A DNA stretch of 64,000 nucleotides from Robertkochia solimangrovi (GCF_007279655.1 NZ_QKWN01000008.1:229971-293970); one strand, 5' to 3'; shown: positions 36,913 to 47,005, counted from the first letter of the stretch. The notes: generated by a model not told the origin, from the letters alone. Made by a program: numbers and translations.

Positions 36913-39900
36913 TTAGAAACCGATTTCTACTCCGATCGAATAAGTCTGCAGGTTCGGGTATGAACCAAAATCAACTCCTCTCTGGAAAATGTTCGGATTG
37001 CTGAACTCCGGGTCCAGACCTTCGTATTTTGTGATCGTTATGATGTTTTGAGCAGAAAGACTGATTCTTGCTTTTGTAAATCCGATACGTTCCAGTGTAT
37101 TTACCGGGATATTATATCCGATTCCTATGTATTTTAGTCTTGCAAAGCTTCCGTCCTCCAGCCATCTGTCTGAATCCCCTCTGGAATTCAGTGTGGTTCC
37201 TTTTACGATCCTTGGGAAATCGGTATTTGGATTTTCCGGAGTCCAAGGCTGAATACCTGATCGGTAATTGCTGTCATCATCGAATCTGTCAACGACACTG
37301 CGGTATCCGTTATAGATCTCAGCTCCGAAAGAACCGATCCAGTTCATCGAGAAATCGAAATTTCCATATTCAAAGCCTGCATTCAAGCCCATTTCGAAGT
37401 CTGGCCACGGACTGCTAACTACACTTTTATCTTCATTGGTGATCTGTCCGTCGTCATTGAGGTCAACGAATCTGATATCCCCCGGTTGTGCATTCGGCAT
37501 GATCACATCACCGCTGGAGTTAGTGTAATTATCGATCTCTTCCTGTGTTTGGAAAAGTCCGTCAGTTTGTAATACATACCACATACCTACCGGTTCTCCT
37601 GAGCGGGTAATGGTGTTTCCCTGAATACTTTCATTGAGTCCGTTACCCAAAGAAACCAGTTTATTATTCAGAGTGGTGAAATTGACAGAAGCATTGAAGC
37701 TGAACTTGTCGTTCACCTGTTGACGATAGGCAGCATTGAATTCAAAACCTTTGTTTTCTACGGTTGCTGCATTCGATATCGGGTTTCCACCGTCATTACC
37801 GGTTGAAAGCAGGATGGGGAAACCGAACAATACATCTTCTGTACGAGCGATGAAGTAATCGGCTGTGATCTGAAGTTTGTTATCGAATAATCCCATATCG
37901 AAACCGATGTTGGTCTGTTTCAGTGTTTCCCAACGCAATTCCGAATTCGCGAGTCTAACCTGAGTAGCTGAAGGGTAGAGGGTTTGTCCGTTCCCGAGTA
38001 CGATCGCACCAAAAGTATTGATGAATCCCTGGTACTCGTAATTACCGATGTTACCACTCCCTAGTTCACCATAACTAGCTCTAAGTTTAAAGTCGCTTAT
38101 TTCTTTTACATTAAAGAAATTTTCATTGGTCAGACGCCATCCGAGAGATACCGAAGGGAAGTTAGACCATTTGTTCTCATCGCTGAATCTTGAGGATCCG
38201 TCTCTACGGAAAACCACATTCAGCAAATATTTATCATCATAGTTATATTCGAATCTTCCGAGATAGGAGAGGAGTGTTGCTTCATTTCTGAAACCACCCA
38301 CCTGAGCCTGATCACCAAGGTCGAGTACGTCGAAGTATTCGCCGGTATTCGGATTTACGAGAAGATTTCGTTTCAATCCGTTGATCTGCTCATATCGGTC
38401 ACTTTGATAAGTTGTACCGAGAAGAACAGTCAGGTCATGCTTGCCGAACTCTTTTTTGAAAGTAAGGGTGTTTTCAAACAGCAAGGTTTCTGATTGCGCC
38501 TTGTTCTGATTGGTAAAAGATTGTTCGTAAGGTTGATTTAAGGTCCAGTTACCTTCTCTTCTCAGGTAGAGATAGTCATCGAAACTGGTTTCGTAACCGA
38601 AGTTGAAACGGTATTTTAACCATGGGAAAGGATCGATCTCAGACCAGATGTTACCACGGATTCTAAAATTCTCCGTTTCCTGATCGATGAGGTTTGCGAT
38701 CGCTACCGGGTTCGCAGCAAACGTATTGGCCACTCCTGATTTACCATAACCATATCCGCCCGGATTGGCTTCGTCATATACAGGAATGGTAGGGAAGAGG
38801 CGTACCACATCAAAGAATGGGTTTCCTCTGAATCCATCAGATCCTCCGATCTCATTCGCAGAGGATTTAGAAAGAGCCAGATTCTCACCGATACTAAAGA
38901 TACCTTTCTTTCCACTGGAATTTACTCGAAATGAGATTCTGTCGAAATCGGTGGAGATCACGGTTCCCCGATTACCGAAATAGTTTCCGGAAATGAAATA
39001 GGATGAATTTTCACCACCACCGGCGAAACTCACATTCTGATCCTGAATGAGTCCGGTACGGAACACTTCATCCTGCCAGTCGGTATTTACGGAGAGATCG
39101 AGATCTTGTCTTGGGATTCCTGCATTATCATACGCCATATTGTTCAGACGAACGAATTCTTCCTGACCAGCGATATCATATCTCGGGATCTCCGTGATGC
39201 TCAGTTTCGAGCTCGCAGTGATCTGAAGCGGACCCTGACGACCTTTTTTGGTGGTGATGATAATCACCCCGTTTGCTGCTCTGGATCCGTAGATCGCTGC
39301 AGCTGCCGCATCCTTAAGAATCTGAATCGATTCGATATCATTAGGGTTAAAGTCTCTGTTCGCCGTGGTTACAAGTCCGTCGATAACATAAAGCGGATTC
39401 GCATTCTGGAGGTTTTTTAAACCCCGGATCTCGATTTTAGCTTCTTGTCCTGGCTGACCACCACCACGTACGTTAACCCCGGAGGCGAGTCCCTGGAGAC
39501 TTTCCGCAACGGTTGTAGTCTGTCTTTTTTGGATCTGATCTGACTGAACTACCGAAATAGCACTGGTAAGATCCTTCTTTTGCTGTGTACCATATCCAAC
39601 CACCACAACTTCCTCAAGGGAAGCGATGTCTTCGATAAGCTGAATATTGATCTCTGAACGGCCGTTTACCGGAACTTCCTGAGTGATGTATCCGATATAA
39701 CTAAAGATCAGTGTTTGGTCTCCGATAACTGTAATGGAATAATTACCATCAAAGTCAGCCGAGGTTCCTGTTGAAGTACCTTTTACCACGACATTTGCGT
39801 AGGGTATAGGACTTCCATCTTCTGCGGTAATCGTTCCCGTGACTTCCGTATTCTGAGCAGCGATGCTTTGAATACTGAAAACCATGAATGTCAGGAATGC

Positions 39901-39936
39901 AATTACCTTAAATTCAAAACGTAAATAAGTTTTCAT
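36913..39936 (-). CDS. susC: SusC/RagA family TonB-linked outer-membrane transporter
   Basis: A 1007-residue protein with a signal peptide (SIQSIAAQ). It has a CarboxypepD_reg-like domain (about 28-110, VTGTITAEDGSPIPYANVVV), a TonB-box-like segment leading into EEVVVVGYGTQQKKDLTSAIS, and a plug with NPLYVIDGL and ILKDAAAAAIYGSRAANGVIIITTKKG. The barrel ends in TYSIGVEIGF. It imports oligosaccharides captured by SusD using TonB energy. It is the first gene of the locus and divergent from the hybrid regulator, which presumably activates it. Confidence 0.97.
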   Translation of the reverse strand: MKTYLRFEFKVIAFLTFMVFSIQSIAAQNTEVTGTITAEDGSPIPYANVVVKGTSTGTSADFDGNYSITVIGDQTLIFSYIGYITQEVPVNGRSEINIQLIEDIASLEEVVVVGYGTQQKKDLTSAISVVQSDQIQKRQTTTVAESLQGLASGVNVRGGGQPGQEAKIEIRGLKNLQNANPLYVIDGLVTTANRDFNPNDIESIQILKDAAAAAIYGSRAANGVIIITTKKGRQGPLQITASSKLSITEIPRYDIAGQEEFVRLNNMAYDNAGIPRQDLDLSVNTDWQDEVFRTGLIQDQNVSFAGGGENSSYFISGNYFGNRGTVISTDFDRISFRVNSSGKKGIFSIGENLALSKSSANEIGGSDGFRGNPFFDVVRLFPTIPVYDEANPGGYGYGKSGVANTFAANPVAIANLIDQETENFRIRGNIWSEIDPFPWLKYRFNFGYETSFDDYLYLRREGNWTLNQPYEQSFTNQNKAQSETLLFENTLTFKKEFGKHDLTVLLGTTYQSDRYEQINGLKRNLLVNPNTGEYFDVLDLGDQAQVGGFRNEATLLSYLGRFEYNYDDKYLLNVVFRRDGSSRFSDENKWSNFPSVSLGWRLTNENFFNVKEISDFKLRASYGELGSGNIGNYEYQGFINTFGAIVLGNGQTLYPSATQVRLANSELRWETLKQTNIGFDMGLFDNKLQITADYFIARTEDVLFGFPILLSTGNDGGNPISNAATVENKGFEFNAAYRQQVNDKFSFNASVNFTTLNNKLVSLGNGLNESIQGNTITRSGEPVGMWYVLQTDGLFQTQEEIDNYTNSSGDVIMPNAQPGDIRFVDLNDDGQITNEDKSVVSSPWPDFEMGLNAGFEYGNFDFSMNWIGSFGAEIYNGYRSVVDRFDDDSNYRSGIQPWTPENPNTDFPRIVKGTTLNSRGDSDRWLEDGSFARLKYIGIGYNIPVNTLERIGFTKARISLSAQNIITITKYEGLDPEFSNPNIFQRGVDFGSYPNLQTYSIGVEIGF

Positions 39937-40384
39937 AGAATTTCATTTAGAAATTTTTAATGTTAGTTTGAGTTATGAAACAAATTGACGAAGAAGCTGA
40001 AGCAATACAATCTTTTTTAGTTAATTTGAATTAGACTTGAATTGTGTGTTTCATATTTTAAGAGTGTTTATTTTGAGAAATCAAAAAATTCAAGTGTATT
40101 TAATTGTCAACTCTTCGTTTTTCAAAGTAGATTATTTCTAGTCTAAAATGAGTACGAGAACCGTTTCATTATTTGTTCAAAATGGATCAATTTTAAGAAA
40201 ACGTTGTAGTAACCTTGTTTTTGAATCAAATTGTTGAATTATGATACGGTCTGATTCTTAGCGTCTCATCGGAAATAACGTGTTTTGTATATATCAAATG
40301 ATGCCTATTGAGATCGATTCGAAATTTTGCCTCAGATCGCCTGGAGTTAACAGAGAACGCTTATTTAACCGTGTTTAAGCACCT
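39937..40384. promoter_or_regulatory. 448-base regulatory region between susC and its hybrid regulator
   Basis: A+T-rich divergent intergenic region. No exact TAnnTTTG box was found on either strand. A TTGAATT heptamer occurs at 40026-40032 and 40037-40043 (11-base step), inverted at 40087-40093, and again at 40234-40240 with TTGAATC at 40221-40227. An 11-base step, about one helical turn, fits binding by the AraC-type domain of the regulator, but heptamers in such A+T-rich DNA can arise by chance. Confidence 0.4.
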
Positions 40385-43300
40385 ATGAAAAGAATATTAA
40401 GCCTTTTATTTCTATTACCATTTTGTTTCATTTATGGGCAAAGCCTCTCTTTCCGACAGTATAAGGTAGAAGATGGTTTATCGCATAATACGGTCATCAG
40501 TATGTTGCAGGATCACCGGGGTTTTATGTGGTTTGGAACTAAAGACGGACTCAACAGATTTGATGGATATAATTATAAGATCTTCCAGCATCAGACGGGT
40601 GACACGACCAGTATCGGAAGTAATTTTATCCGTTGCCTGCACGAATATGAAAATGTACTTTGGGTAGGTACCGATACCGGTTTGTTCGAATATAATGAAC
40701 AGACTGAATCATTCACGTTGATCGAAAGTACCAAGGATCAACCGATACTGGATATAACCAATGATGAAGAGGGCAATCTGTGGTTTAGTGCTGCCGGAGA
40801 ATTGCATCGACGATCTTTGAAGACCGTCACGAAAGATGAAGAAGTCTTTAAACAATTCTATGCATCCTTCATTTCCTCGAGCCCTTCCGGAGACATCTTT
40901 GTATCTTCCTCTTCTGCCTTATATCGTTTCGTTGCGGATAACCATTCTTTTCAACGGGTTAACCTAAACTATGATGATGAGGTAATCATCACAGAAATTA
41001 ATGCTTCACTTGATCAGGATACCATCTATATTGGAACCAAGAACAATGGGGCGCTGGTCTATGATATTCCCCGAAACCAAACGGAACTATTACTAAGGGA
41101 GGCGGAGAATCCATTATTTGTTCGTGGGTTTTTAAAGAAAAATGAAAGTGAGCTCTGGGTGGCCAGTGAATCAGGGATCTTTATTTACGATGTGCAACAA
41201 GGGACCTACAGAAATTATAAAAAGAACTATAATAACCCTTACTCACTTTCCGATAATGCCATCTATTCGTTGGTGCAGGATAAGGAAGGTGGTGTCTGGA
41301 TCGCCACCTATTTTGGTGGGGTTAATTATTTCCAGAAGCAATTCACTCCCTTTAGTCGGTATTTTCCGCGGGTGGGAGAAAACTCCATCAGTGGGAATGC
41401 TGTTCGGGAAATTCAAAAGGACCAATACGGATATTTATGGATCGGTACCGAAGATGCCGGCCTTAACCGACTTGATCCGAAAACCGGGAAGTTCGATAAT
41501 TATGCCTCAGTACGAAATAAAGGAAAGATTTCGCATTATAATATTCACGGGCTGCTGGCAAGGGAGAATGAGCTTTGGATAGGGACCTTTGAGCACGGAC
41601 TTGACATTATGAATATTCAGACCGGAGCTATGATCAGACATTTCGGTACGGGAGAGTATGGTGGCGGACTCCGTAGTAATTTTATCCTCTATATCTATGA
41701 AACTGCAAATAAGGATCTCTATGTTTTGACTTCTTCCGGAATTCATCGTTATCTGGAAGCTCAACAGTCTTTTGAAGTAGTGAAAGGTTTTCCTGAAATG
41801 TACCATTATACGTATTTGCTGGAAGACAAAGACGGAATACTTTGGGCAGGCACCTATTGGGATGGATTATATTATTATAATCCCAAGTCTGGTGAAAAAG
41901 GATTTTTTAAATATGATCGTCACGATCCGAAGAGTTTGAGTTCGAACGTCATCAATGGAATCTTTCAGGACTCAAAAGACCGTTTGTGGATCACCACTGA
42001 GAATGGACTAAATCTCTATGATCCTGTAAAGAAGGAGTTCCAAAGGATCTCAAGGGAGGATGGCTTTCCGAGTAATGTGACCTATTCCATACTTGAAGAT
42101 AAAGATCACGATCTCTGGATCAGTACTTCAAGCGGAATCGTCGAATATAATCCAGATGATGAAAAACTCAATATTTACACCAAATCCAACGGATTGCTGA
42201 GTAATCAATTCAACTACAGTTCCGGTTTCCGGGATGAGTCGGGAGAAATGTATTTCGGCAGTGTAAATGGTATGATCAGTTTTAATCCTGAAGAATTTAT
42301 CAAGAATGACTATCATCCGCCTATTTATATAAACGACCTGCAAATAGATAACAAGGAGGTTAATGTTCATGATGTGAATTCTCCGCTATCTCAGTCGTTA
42401 TCTTTTGAAGAAGGAATCACACTGAATCCTGCACAATCTACCTTTAGTCTGGAATTTGCATCCTTAACATACACCGCACCGGAGATGACTAAATACTGGT
42501 ATAAGCTTGAAGGGTTGAATGATAACTGGATCCCTGTGGGTAAAAGTCATCGGGTTAGCTTCACAGAACTGCCTGCAGGCGATTATGTCTTTAAAGTGAA
42601 AGCGTTGAACAATCATGGTGTCTGGAGTAATGAAAGCAAGGCGTTGAATATCGAAATTTTACCACCGATGTTAGCCAGTAAAACTGCGTATTTTATCTAT
42701 GCCTGTTTATTCCTGGTTCTGGTGTATTTCTTATTAAGATATTACCACCGTTATAATAAGAACAAGCATAACCGTAAGATCAGACAGCTGGAAAGTCAAA
42801 AGGAAAAAGAGATCTATCAGGCAAAGATCGAATTCTTTACCAATATCGCACATGAGATACGCACACCATTAACCCTTATCAAAAGTCCGCTGGAGAAGTT
42901 ATTGAAGAATTCCTACAAATCTCCTGAGATTCCGAAAAATCTTGGGATCATGGACAAGAACACCTCAAGATTACTGAATCTGGTTAACGAGTTGTTGGAT
43001 TTTAGAAAGACCGAAATGAAGAATGTTCGTCTCACGTTCATCAAGGTAAATATTACCGAAATGCTTCAGGATACCTATATTCGTTTCAGTCAGTTGATCC
43101 AGGAAAAGGATCTCGAATTCAATATAAAGCGACCCCGTGAGGATGTCTATGCCTATGTTGATGAAGAAGCGATAAGAAAAATATTGAGTAACCTCTTTAG
43201 CAATGCCGTGAAGTATTCCCATTCGCTGATAGAAGTAGAGCTGATACAAAGGGAATGTGAATTCAGTATTATCGTCAAGAATGATGGTAAATTGATCTCC

Positions 43301-44317
43301 CCGGATCTTAAGCATCGTATTTTTGAACCTTTCTACCGAATTCCTGATGAAGATGATTCCGCTACCGGAAGTGGGATCGGACTTTCACTTTCTCACTCCC
43401 TTGCGGAACTACACAATGGTAATTTGTCTATCGAATTCAATGATAAGCGAATGAATACTTTTTTGCTGACGATGCCTATTCATCAGGAAGATGAGTTCCG
43501 GACGATCAATTCAGAAACCTATACCCGGAGAGAAGGCCAGGAGATCGAGAAGGTCGGATTTGATAAAAGTGCTCCAATTATTCTGATCGCTGAAGATAAT
43601 GATGAACTGGCTGAATTCATCGCCACAGAAATGGCTGTATTCTATAAAGTCGTTAAAGCAAAGAATGGATTAGAAGCGGTAAGGTGTATCGAAGAGTTCG
43701 ATGTACAACTGGTGATCAGCGATGTGATGATGCCAGCAAAGAACGGAATAGAGCTGTGCAAGCAGATCAAAGGGGATGTAAAGACCAATCATATTCCGGT
43801 GATCCTGTTAACCGCGAAAAATGCCCTGAGTGCTAAGATAGAAGGACTTGAATCAGGTGCTGATGCCTATATTTCCAAACCTTTTTCGATGGAGCATTTA
43901 CAGGTACAGGTTTCGAATCTGCTTGAAAACAGAAGGTCGATATTAGGGCATTACAGCAATTCACCGTTGGCACATTTAAAATCGATTTCCTTTTCAGAGG
44001 CAGACAAGAGCTTTTTATCAAGGTTAGATCAGGTGATCGATGAGCACATGCGAGATCCGGAACTGAATGTAGAATCACTGGCCTCCAGAATGAACATGAG
44101 CAGGGCAACCTTATATCGTAAGATCAAGGAGATCTCAGATATGTCGCCAAACGAGCTCATCAATACGAGCCGACTAAAAAAAGCGGCGTTCCTGTTAAAG
44201 ACCACAGACATGAAGGTCTATGAGGTATCTGAGGAAGTAGGGTACCGTTCTCAGACCAGTTTCGGGAGAAATTTCCATAAGCAGTATAATATGACTCCTT
44301 CGGAGTTTATGGATTAG
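40385..44317 (+). CDS. Hybrid two-component system regulator (HTCS) of the arabinose-type locus
   Basis: A 1310-residue one-protein sensor-regulator. It has a signal peptide (1-18) and about 14 two-component-regulator propeller repeats (about 25-690, e.g. GFMWFGTKDGLNRFDG and LWIGTEDAGLNRLDP). A Y_Y_Y domain (about 700-765) follows, then one TM helix (about 770-790), HisKA with His823 in NIAHEIRTPLT, and HATPase_c (GSGIGLSLSHSLAELH). The receiver has Asp1113 in LVISDVMMP, and the AraC-type HTH lies at about 1210-1310. Such proteins bind an oligosaccharide in the periplasm and switch on the adjacent susCD operon. All phosphorelay residues look intact, so it should be functional. Confidence 0.96.
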   Translation: MKRILSLLFLLPFCFIYGQSLSFRQYKVEDGLSHNTVISMLQDHRGFMWFGTKDGLNRFDGYNYKIFQHQTGDTTSIGSNFIRCLHEYENVLWVGTDTGLFEYNEQTESFTLIESTKDQPILDITNDEEGNLWFSAAGELHRRSLKTVTKDEEVFKQFYASFISSSPSGDIFVSSSSALYRFVADNHSFQRVNLNYDDEVIITEINASLDQDTIYIGTKNNGALVYDIPRNQTELLLREAENPLFVRGFLKKNESELWVASESGIFIYDVQQGTYRNYKKNYNNPYSLSDNAIYSLVQDKEGGVWIATYFGGVNYFQKQFTPFSRYFPRVGENSISGNAVREIQKDQYGYLWIGTEDAGLNRLDPKTGKFDNYASVRNKGKISHYNIHGLLARENELWIGTFEHGLDIMNIQTGAMIRHFGTGEYGGGLRSNFILYIYETANKDLYVLTSSGIHRYLEAQQSFEVVKGFPEMYHYTYLLEDKDGILWAGTYWDGLYYYNPKSGEKGFFKYDRHDPKSLSSNVINGIFQDSKDRLWITTENGLNLYDPVKKEFQRISREDGFPSNVTYSILEDKDHDLWISTSSGIVEYNPDDEKLNIYTKSNGLLSNQFNYSSGFRDESGEMYFGSVNGMISFNPEEFIKNDYHPPIYINDLQIDNKEVNVHDVNSPLSQSLSFEEGITLNPAQSTFSLEFASLTYTAPEMTKYWYKLEGLNDNWIPVGKSHRVSFTELPAGDYVFKVKALNNHGVWSNESKALNIEILPPMLASKTAYFIYACLFLVLVYFLLRYYHRYNKNKHNRKIRQLESQKEKEIYQAKIEFFTNIAHEIRTPLTLIKSPLEKLLKNSYKSPEIPKNLGIMDKNTSRLLNLVNELLDFRKTEMKNVRLTFIKVNITEMLQDTYIRFSQLIQEKDLEFNIKRPREDVYAYVDEEAIRKILSNLFSNAVKYSHSLIEVELIQRECEFSIIVKNDGKLISPDLKHRIFEPFYRIPDEDDSATGSGIGLSLSHSLAELHNGNLSIEFNDKRMNTFLLTMPIHQEDEFRTINSETYTRREGQEIEKVGFDKSAPIILIAEDNDELAEFIATEMAVFYKVVKAKNGLEAVRCIEEFDVQLVISDVMMPAKNGIELCKQIKGDVKTNHIPVILLTAKNALSAKIEGLESGADAYISKPFSMEHLQVQVSNLLENRRSILGHYSNSPLAHLKSISFSEADKSFLSRLDQVIDEHMRDPELNVESLASRMNMSRATLYRKIKEISDMSPNELINTSRLKKAAFLLKTTDMKVYEVSEEVGYRSQTSFGRNFHKQYNMTPSEFMD

Positions 44318-44362
44318 TACTGCTCGAATTCGTGACTATTTTGATATTGGCCTAAGAAAAGC

Positions 44363-45253
44363 TTACCGGTTGTAATACATGCTCTTATGGAGTAGGATCT
44401 CCTGAAAAGCGAGTAATGCCTTCTTCTGATAGATCTCCGCTGCTACAGTGATGGTAGCTTCACGGGTCATGTTTTTGCCTTTAATAGGTATGGCTTTGAG
44501 GTCATCAAAATCAAATAAGGAACTATTCATCAGGATTGTATTCCACTTTTTGGTATTAGCGAGTTCCAGAAGGCTGTGTATATCATTGATTTCTATGGTA
44601 GCATGTAGTTCCAAGGCACTCTTATGTAATACATCATCTAAAAAGTTTCTGATGCTGTAACTGGGAGATGGCAGGGCCAGAGGCAGTGCTGAGATTTTTT
44701 GCAGAGAAATTCTCTTTAATTTACTCCAGTTATGAGACCTGTGAAGGATTAGTGAAAGTTGTGCAGCGAAAAGACGACTGGTAATGATGCTTTTGTATGG
44801 GTTTGAAACCGGTAAAAATGAAAGCATACAATCTATTTCAAATTCTTCCAGTTTTTTTAGCAGGTCTGTGGTCGAGCCAAATATGATCTGAAGCTTAATA
44901 CCGGGATATTCTTGATTAAACGTATTGATCGTTTCAATGAGCAGCGCTGTCAGGCCATAGGTAGCACCGATGCATAGGTTCCCGGCTCTTACTTCTTTAA
45001 GATCCACCAAAGCCTGTTTGCTTTCTGCTGCCTGCTGCAGAGTCTTCTTCGCATAGTGGAAGAATGTAATGCCTGCTTCCGTAAGTATGACACGTTTACC
45101 TACCCTGTCAAATAGAAGTGAGTCTAAGGAATTCTCCAGTTCCTTTATTTGATGTGATAAGGTACTTTGTGTGATACACAAATGATCTGCTGCCTTGGTG
45201 AAGTTTAAATGTTCGGCAGCACTCACGAAATATTTCAATTGCCTGAGTTCCAT
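44363..45253 (-). CDS. LysR family transcriptional regulator
   Basis: A 296-residue regulator. The N-terminal winged HTH is canonical: MELRQLKYFVSAAEHLNFTK, then AADHLCITQSTLSHQI and KELENSLDSLLFDR. A periplasmic-binding-protein-like effector domain follows (about 90-296). It is divergent from the SRPBCC/quinone oxidoreductase pair with 123 bases between starts and a palindromic T-N11-A site in the gap, so it most likely controls those genes and itself. Effector unknown. Confidence 0.95.
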   Translation of the reverse strand: MELRQLKYFVSAAEHLNFTKAADHLCITQSTLSHQIKELENSLDSLLFDRVGKRVILTEAGITFFHYAKKTLQQAAESKQALVDLKEVRAGNLCIGATYGLTALLIETINTFNQEYPGIKLQIIFGSTTDLLKKLEEFEIDCMLSFLPVSNPYKSIITSRLFAAQLSLILHRSHNWSKLKRISLQKISALPLALPSPSYSIRNFLDDVLHKSALELHATIEINDIHSLLELANTKKWNTILMNSSLFDFDDLKAIPIKGKNMTREATITVAAEIYQKKALLAFQEILLHKSMYYNR

Positions 45254-45282
45254 CTTTAAAATTTAAAAAAAGTATCAATATT

Positions 45283-45299
45283 AATCGAATTTTTCGATT
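45283..45299. promoter_or_regulatory. Palindromic LysR-type operator
   Basis: A perfect inverted repeat AATCGAA-TTT-TTCGATT. Its core has the T-N11-A spacing (T45285, A45297) expected of LysR binding sites. It lies 30 bases from the LysR start and 78 bases from the divergent SRPBCC gene. Confidence 0.65.
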
Positions 45300-45376
45300 G
45301 GTGTTATCTAAATATAACATTTTTACGATTGATTTATTTAAAAGAACTTTGAGGTAAATAATTAAATAACAGAAAG

Positions 45377-45934
45377 ATGGAAATTTTACAAACTTCAAAA
45401 AACGCATTGTCAGCATCGCAAGTTTCTGCTGTAATCAATGCTCCGATCGAAAAAATAAATATCACAGATTGGTTATTGCACCTTCCTGATGCCGAGTATC
45501 AGCGTTGTTCAGTAAATCATATTGCAGCCGGAGTTACCACTAATTATGAAGGTACCCCTATGTCTGTGAATGTTGAATACGTTGGCAACGCTCTGGTAAT
45601 TCAACATTATGTATTTTCTGAATCTCGTCCTGATTACTGTCGTATGTTATCGGTGTCTGATACCATTACGGCTGCCGGGAGATCTAAAGTTCAGGTGCTT
45701 TGGGAATTGAAAGCGGAAAGAATTGATGACCTTACCTCAAAATATACCAATACGATTCATGCAACCGCCACTCCGGAATTTCTTAAATTTATTGAAGAAC
45801 ATGATATAACGCTGGATGCTGCTGCAAAGGCAAGACAGGAAGCTTCCGATGCTCATAATCATGAGGAGACCCCGCTTTTTGCGAAAAGTATCGAGAATTT
45901 GGCGATCTACGGTAAATACAATATGCCATTTTAA
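45377..45934 (+). CDS. SRPBCC-like small protein
   Basis: A 185-residue cytoplasmic protein without a signal peptide. The alternating strand pattern between about 20 and 130 (VSAVINAPIEKINITDWLL, SVNVEYVGNALVIQHYVF, KVQVLWELKAERI) is that of an SRPBCC/polyketide-cyclase fold. The C-terminus is helical with an Asp-Ala-His-Asn-His stretch (SDAHNHEETPLF). No catalytic residues can be assigned. It is probably cotranscribed with the quinone oxidoreductase 14 bases downstream and controlled by the divergent LysR protein. Confidence 0.75.
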   Translation: MEILQTSKNALSASQVSAVINAPIEKINITDWLLHLPDAEYQRCSVNHIAAGVTTNYEGTPMSVNVEYVGNALVIQHYVFSESRPDYCRMLSVSDTITAAGRSKVQVLWELKAERIDDLTSKYTNTIHATATPEFLKFIEEHDITLDAAAKARQEASDAHNHEETPLFAKSIENLAIYGKYNMPF

Positions 45935-45948
45935 AAAGTTACGGAAGT

Positions 45949-46926
45949 ATGAAAGCTATAACCATTCCGGTGTATGGTGATGCAGCGGTTTTGAAGATCA
46001 TAGAATTACCTGAGGTGGTTCCTGAGATTGATGAAGTGATTGTCGAAGTAAAGGCTTCGGGAATCAATAGAAGTGATATTCTTCAGCGCCAGGGCAAATA
46101 TAAAGTTCAGGAAAGTACGGACATAGAAATTCCCGGTCTCGAGGTTTCCGGTGTTGTAGTGGCATGTGGTGCAGCAGTAACTCAATGGAAAAAGGGGGAT
46201 AAGATTTGTGCCTTACTTTCCGGTGGGGGTTATTCACAATATGTAGCGGTAAGGGAAGGTCAATGTTTACCAATTCCCCAAGGATTAAATTTTATAGAAG
46301 CCGCCGGTCTTCCCGAAACTATTTTTACCGTTTGGTCTAATATCTTTGAACGCGGACAGTTGCTTCCCGGTGAAACTTTACTGGTTCATGGAGGTAGTAG
46401 TGGTATCGGAGTGACGGCCATTCAGATTGCCAGAGCCTTGGGCTCGAAAGTCGTGACGACAGTAGGAACCGAGGAGAAAATCAAATTTTGTTACGAATTG
46501 GGGGCAGATCTCTGTATCAATTATAACACTCAGGATTTTGAAGAGGAATTAAAAGCAGCGGGTGTAGATGTCATACTCGATATGATCGCAGGACCTTATT
46601 TTCAAAAGAATATCAATATTCTGAATGAGGATGGCAGATTGATTCATATCAACGCAGAGGGCGGTAAGAATGTCACGCTTGATATTTGGGAAATGATGAT
46701 AAAGCGCTTAACGATCTCGGGAAGCACACTACGGTCAAGGGATTATGAATATAAAAAGCGACTTGCAGAAGTGATCACGCAAAAGATCTGGCCGATCATC
46801 GAAGCTGGAAAATTTAAACCGATTATTTATAAGGTGTTTCCTTACCACGATGTGATTGCTGCACATCAATGCATGGAGCAAGACAAACCTATTGGAAAAA
46901 TAATTCTGGATTGGTCGTTTTCCTGA
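45949..46926 (+). CDS. NAD(P)H:quinone oxidoreductase (zeta-crystallin/PIG3-like MDR family)
   Basis: A 325-residue medium-chain dehydrogenase/reductase without zinc ligands. The GroES-like N-terminal half has VKASGINRSDILQRQGKY, and a Rossmann half carries the nucleotide-binding HGGSSGIGVTAIQIARALG. This is the QOR/PIG3 pattern, with the small-residue AGLPETIFTVWSNIF signature. It reduces quinones or enones with NADPH, in the cytoplasm. Second gene of the LysR-linked pair. With the LysR regulator and SRPBCC partner, a response to an electrophile or quinone is a reasonable inference. Confidence 0.92.
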   Translation: MKAITIPVYGDAAVLKIIELPEVVPEIDEVIVEVKASGINRSDILQRQGKYKVQESTDIEIPGLEVSGVVVACGAAVTQWKKGDKICALLSGGGYSQYVAVREGQCLPIPQGLNFIEAAGLPETIFTVWSNIFERGQLLPGETLLVHGGSSGIGVTAIQIARALGSKVVTTVGTEEKIKFCYELGADLCINYNTQDFEEELKAAGVDVILDMIAGPYFQKNINILNEDGRLIHINAEGGKNVTLDIWEMMIKRLTISGSTLRSRDYEYKKRLAEVITQKIWPIIEAGKFKPIIYKVFPYHDVIAAHQCMEQDKPIGKIILDWSFS

Positions 46927-46966
46927 TCAGATTAGGATCGATTAATTGACGGAAATTTACACTATT

Positions 46967-46986
46967 TGTGTAACAATGGTTACACA
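46967..46986. promoter_or_regulatory. 20-base perfect palindrome TGTGTAAC-AATG-GTTACACA
   Basis: Two 8-base half-sites in perfect inversion around 4 bases, located 40 bases downstream of the quinone oxidoreductase stop. There is no T tract, so it is not a terminator. Size and symmetry fit an operator for a dimeric regulator (Crp/Fnr or TetR type) acting on the genes to the right. Confidence 0.5.
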
Positions 46987-47005
46987 TATTTTGAATTGAG
47001 CCGTG

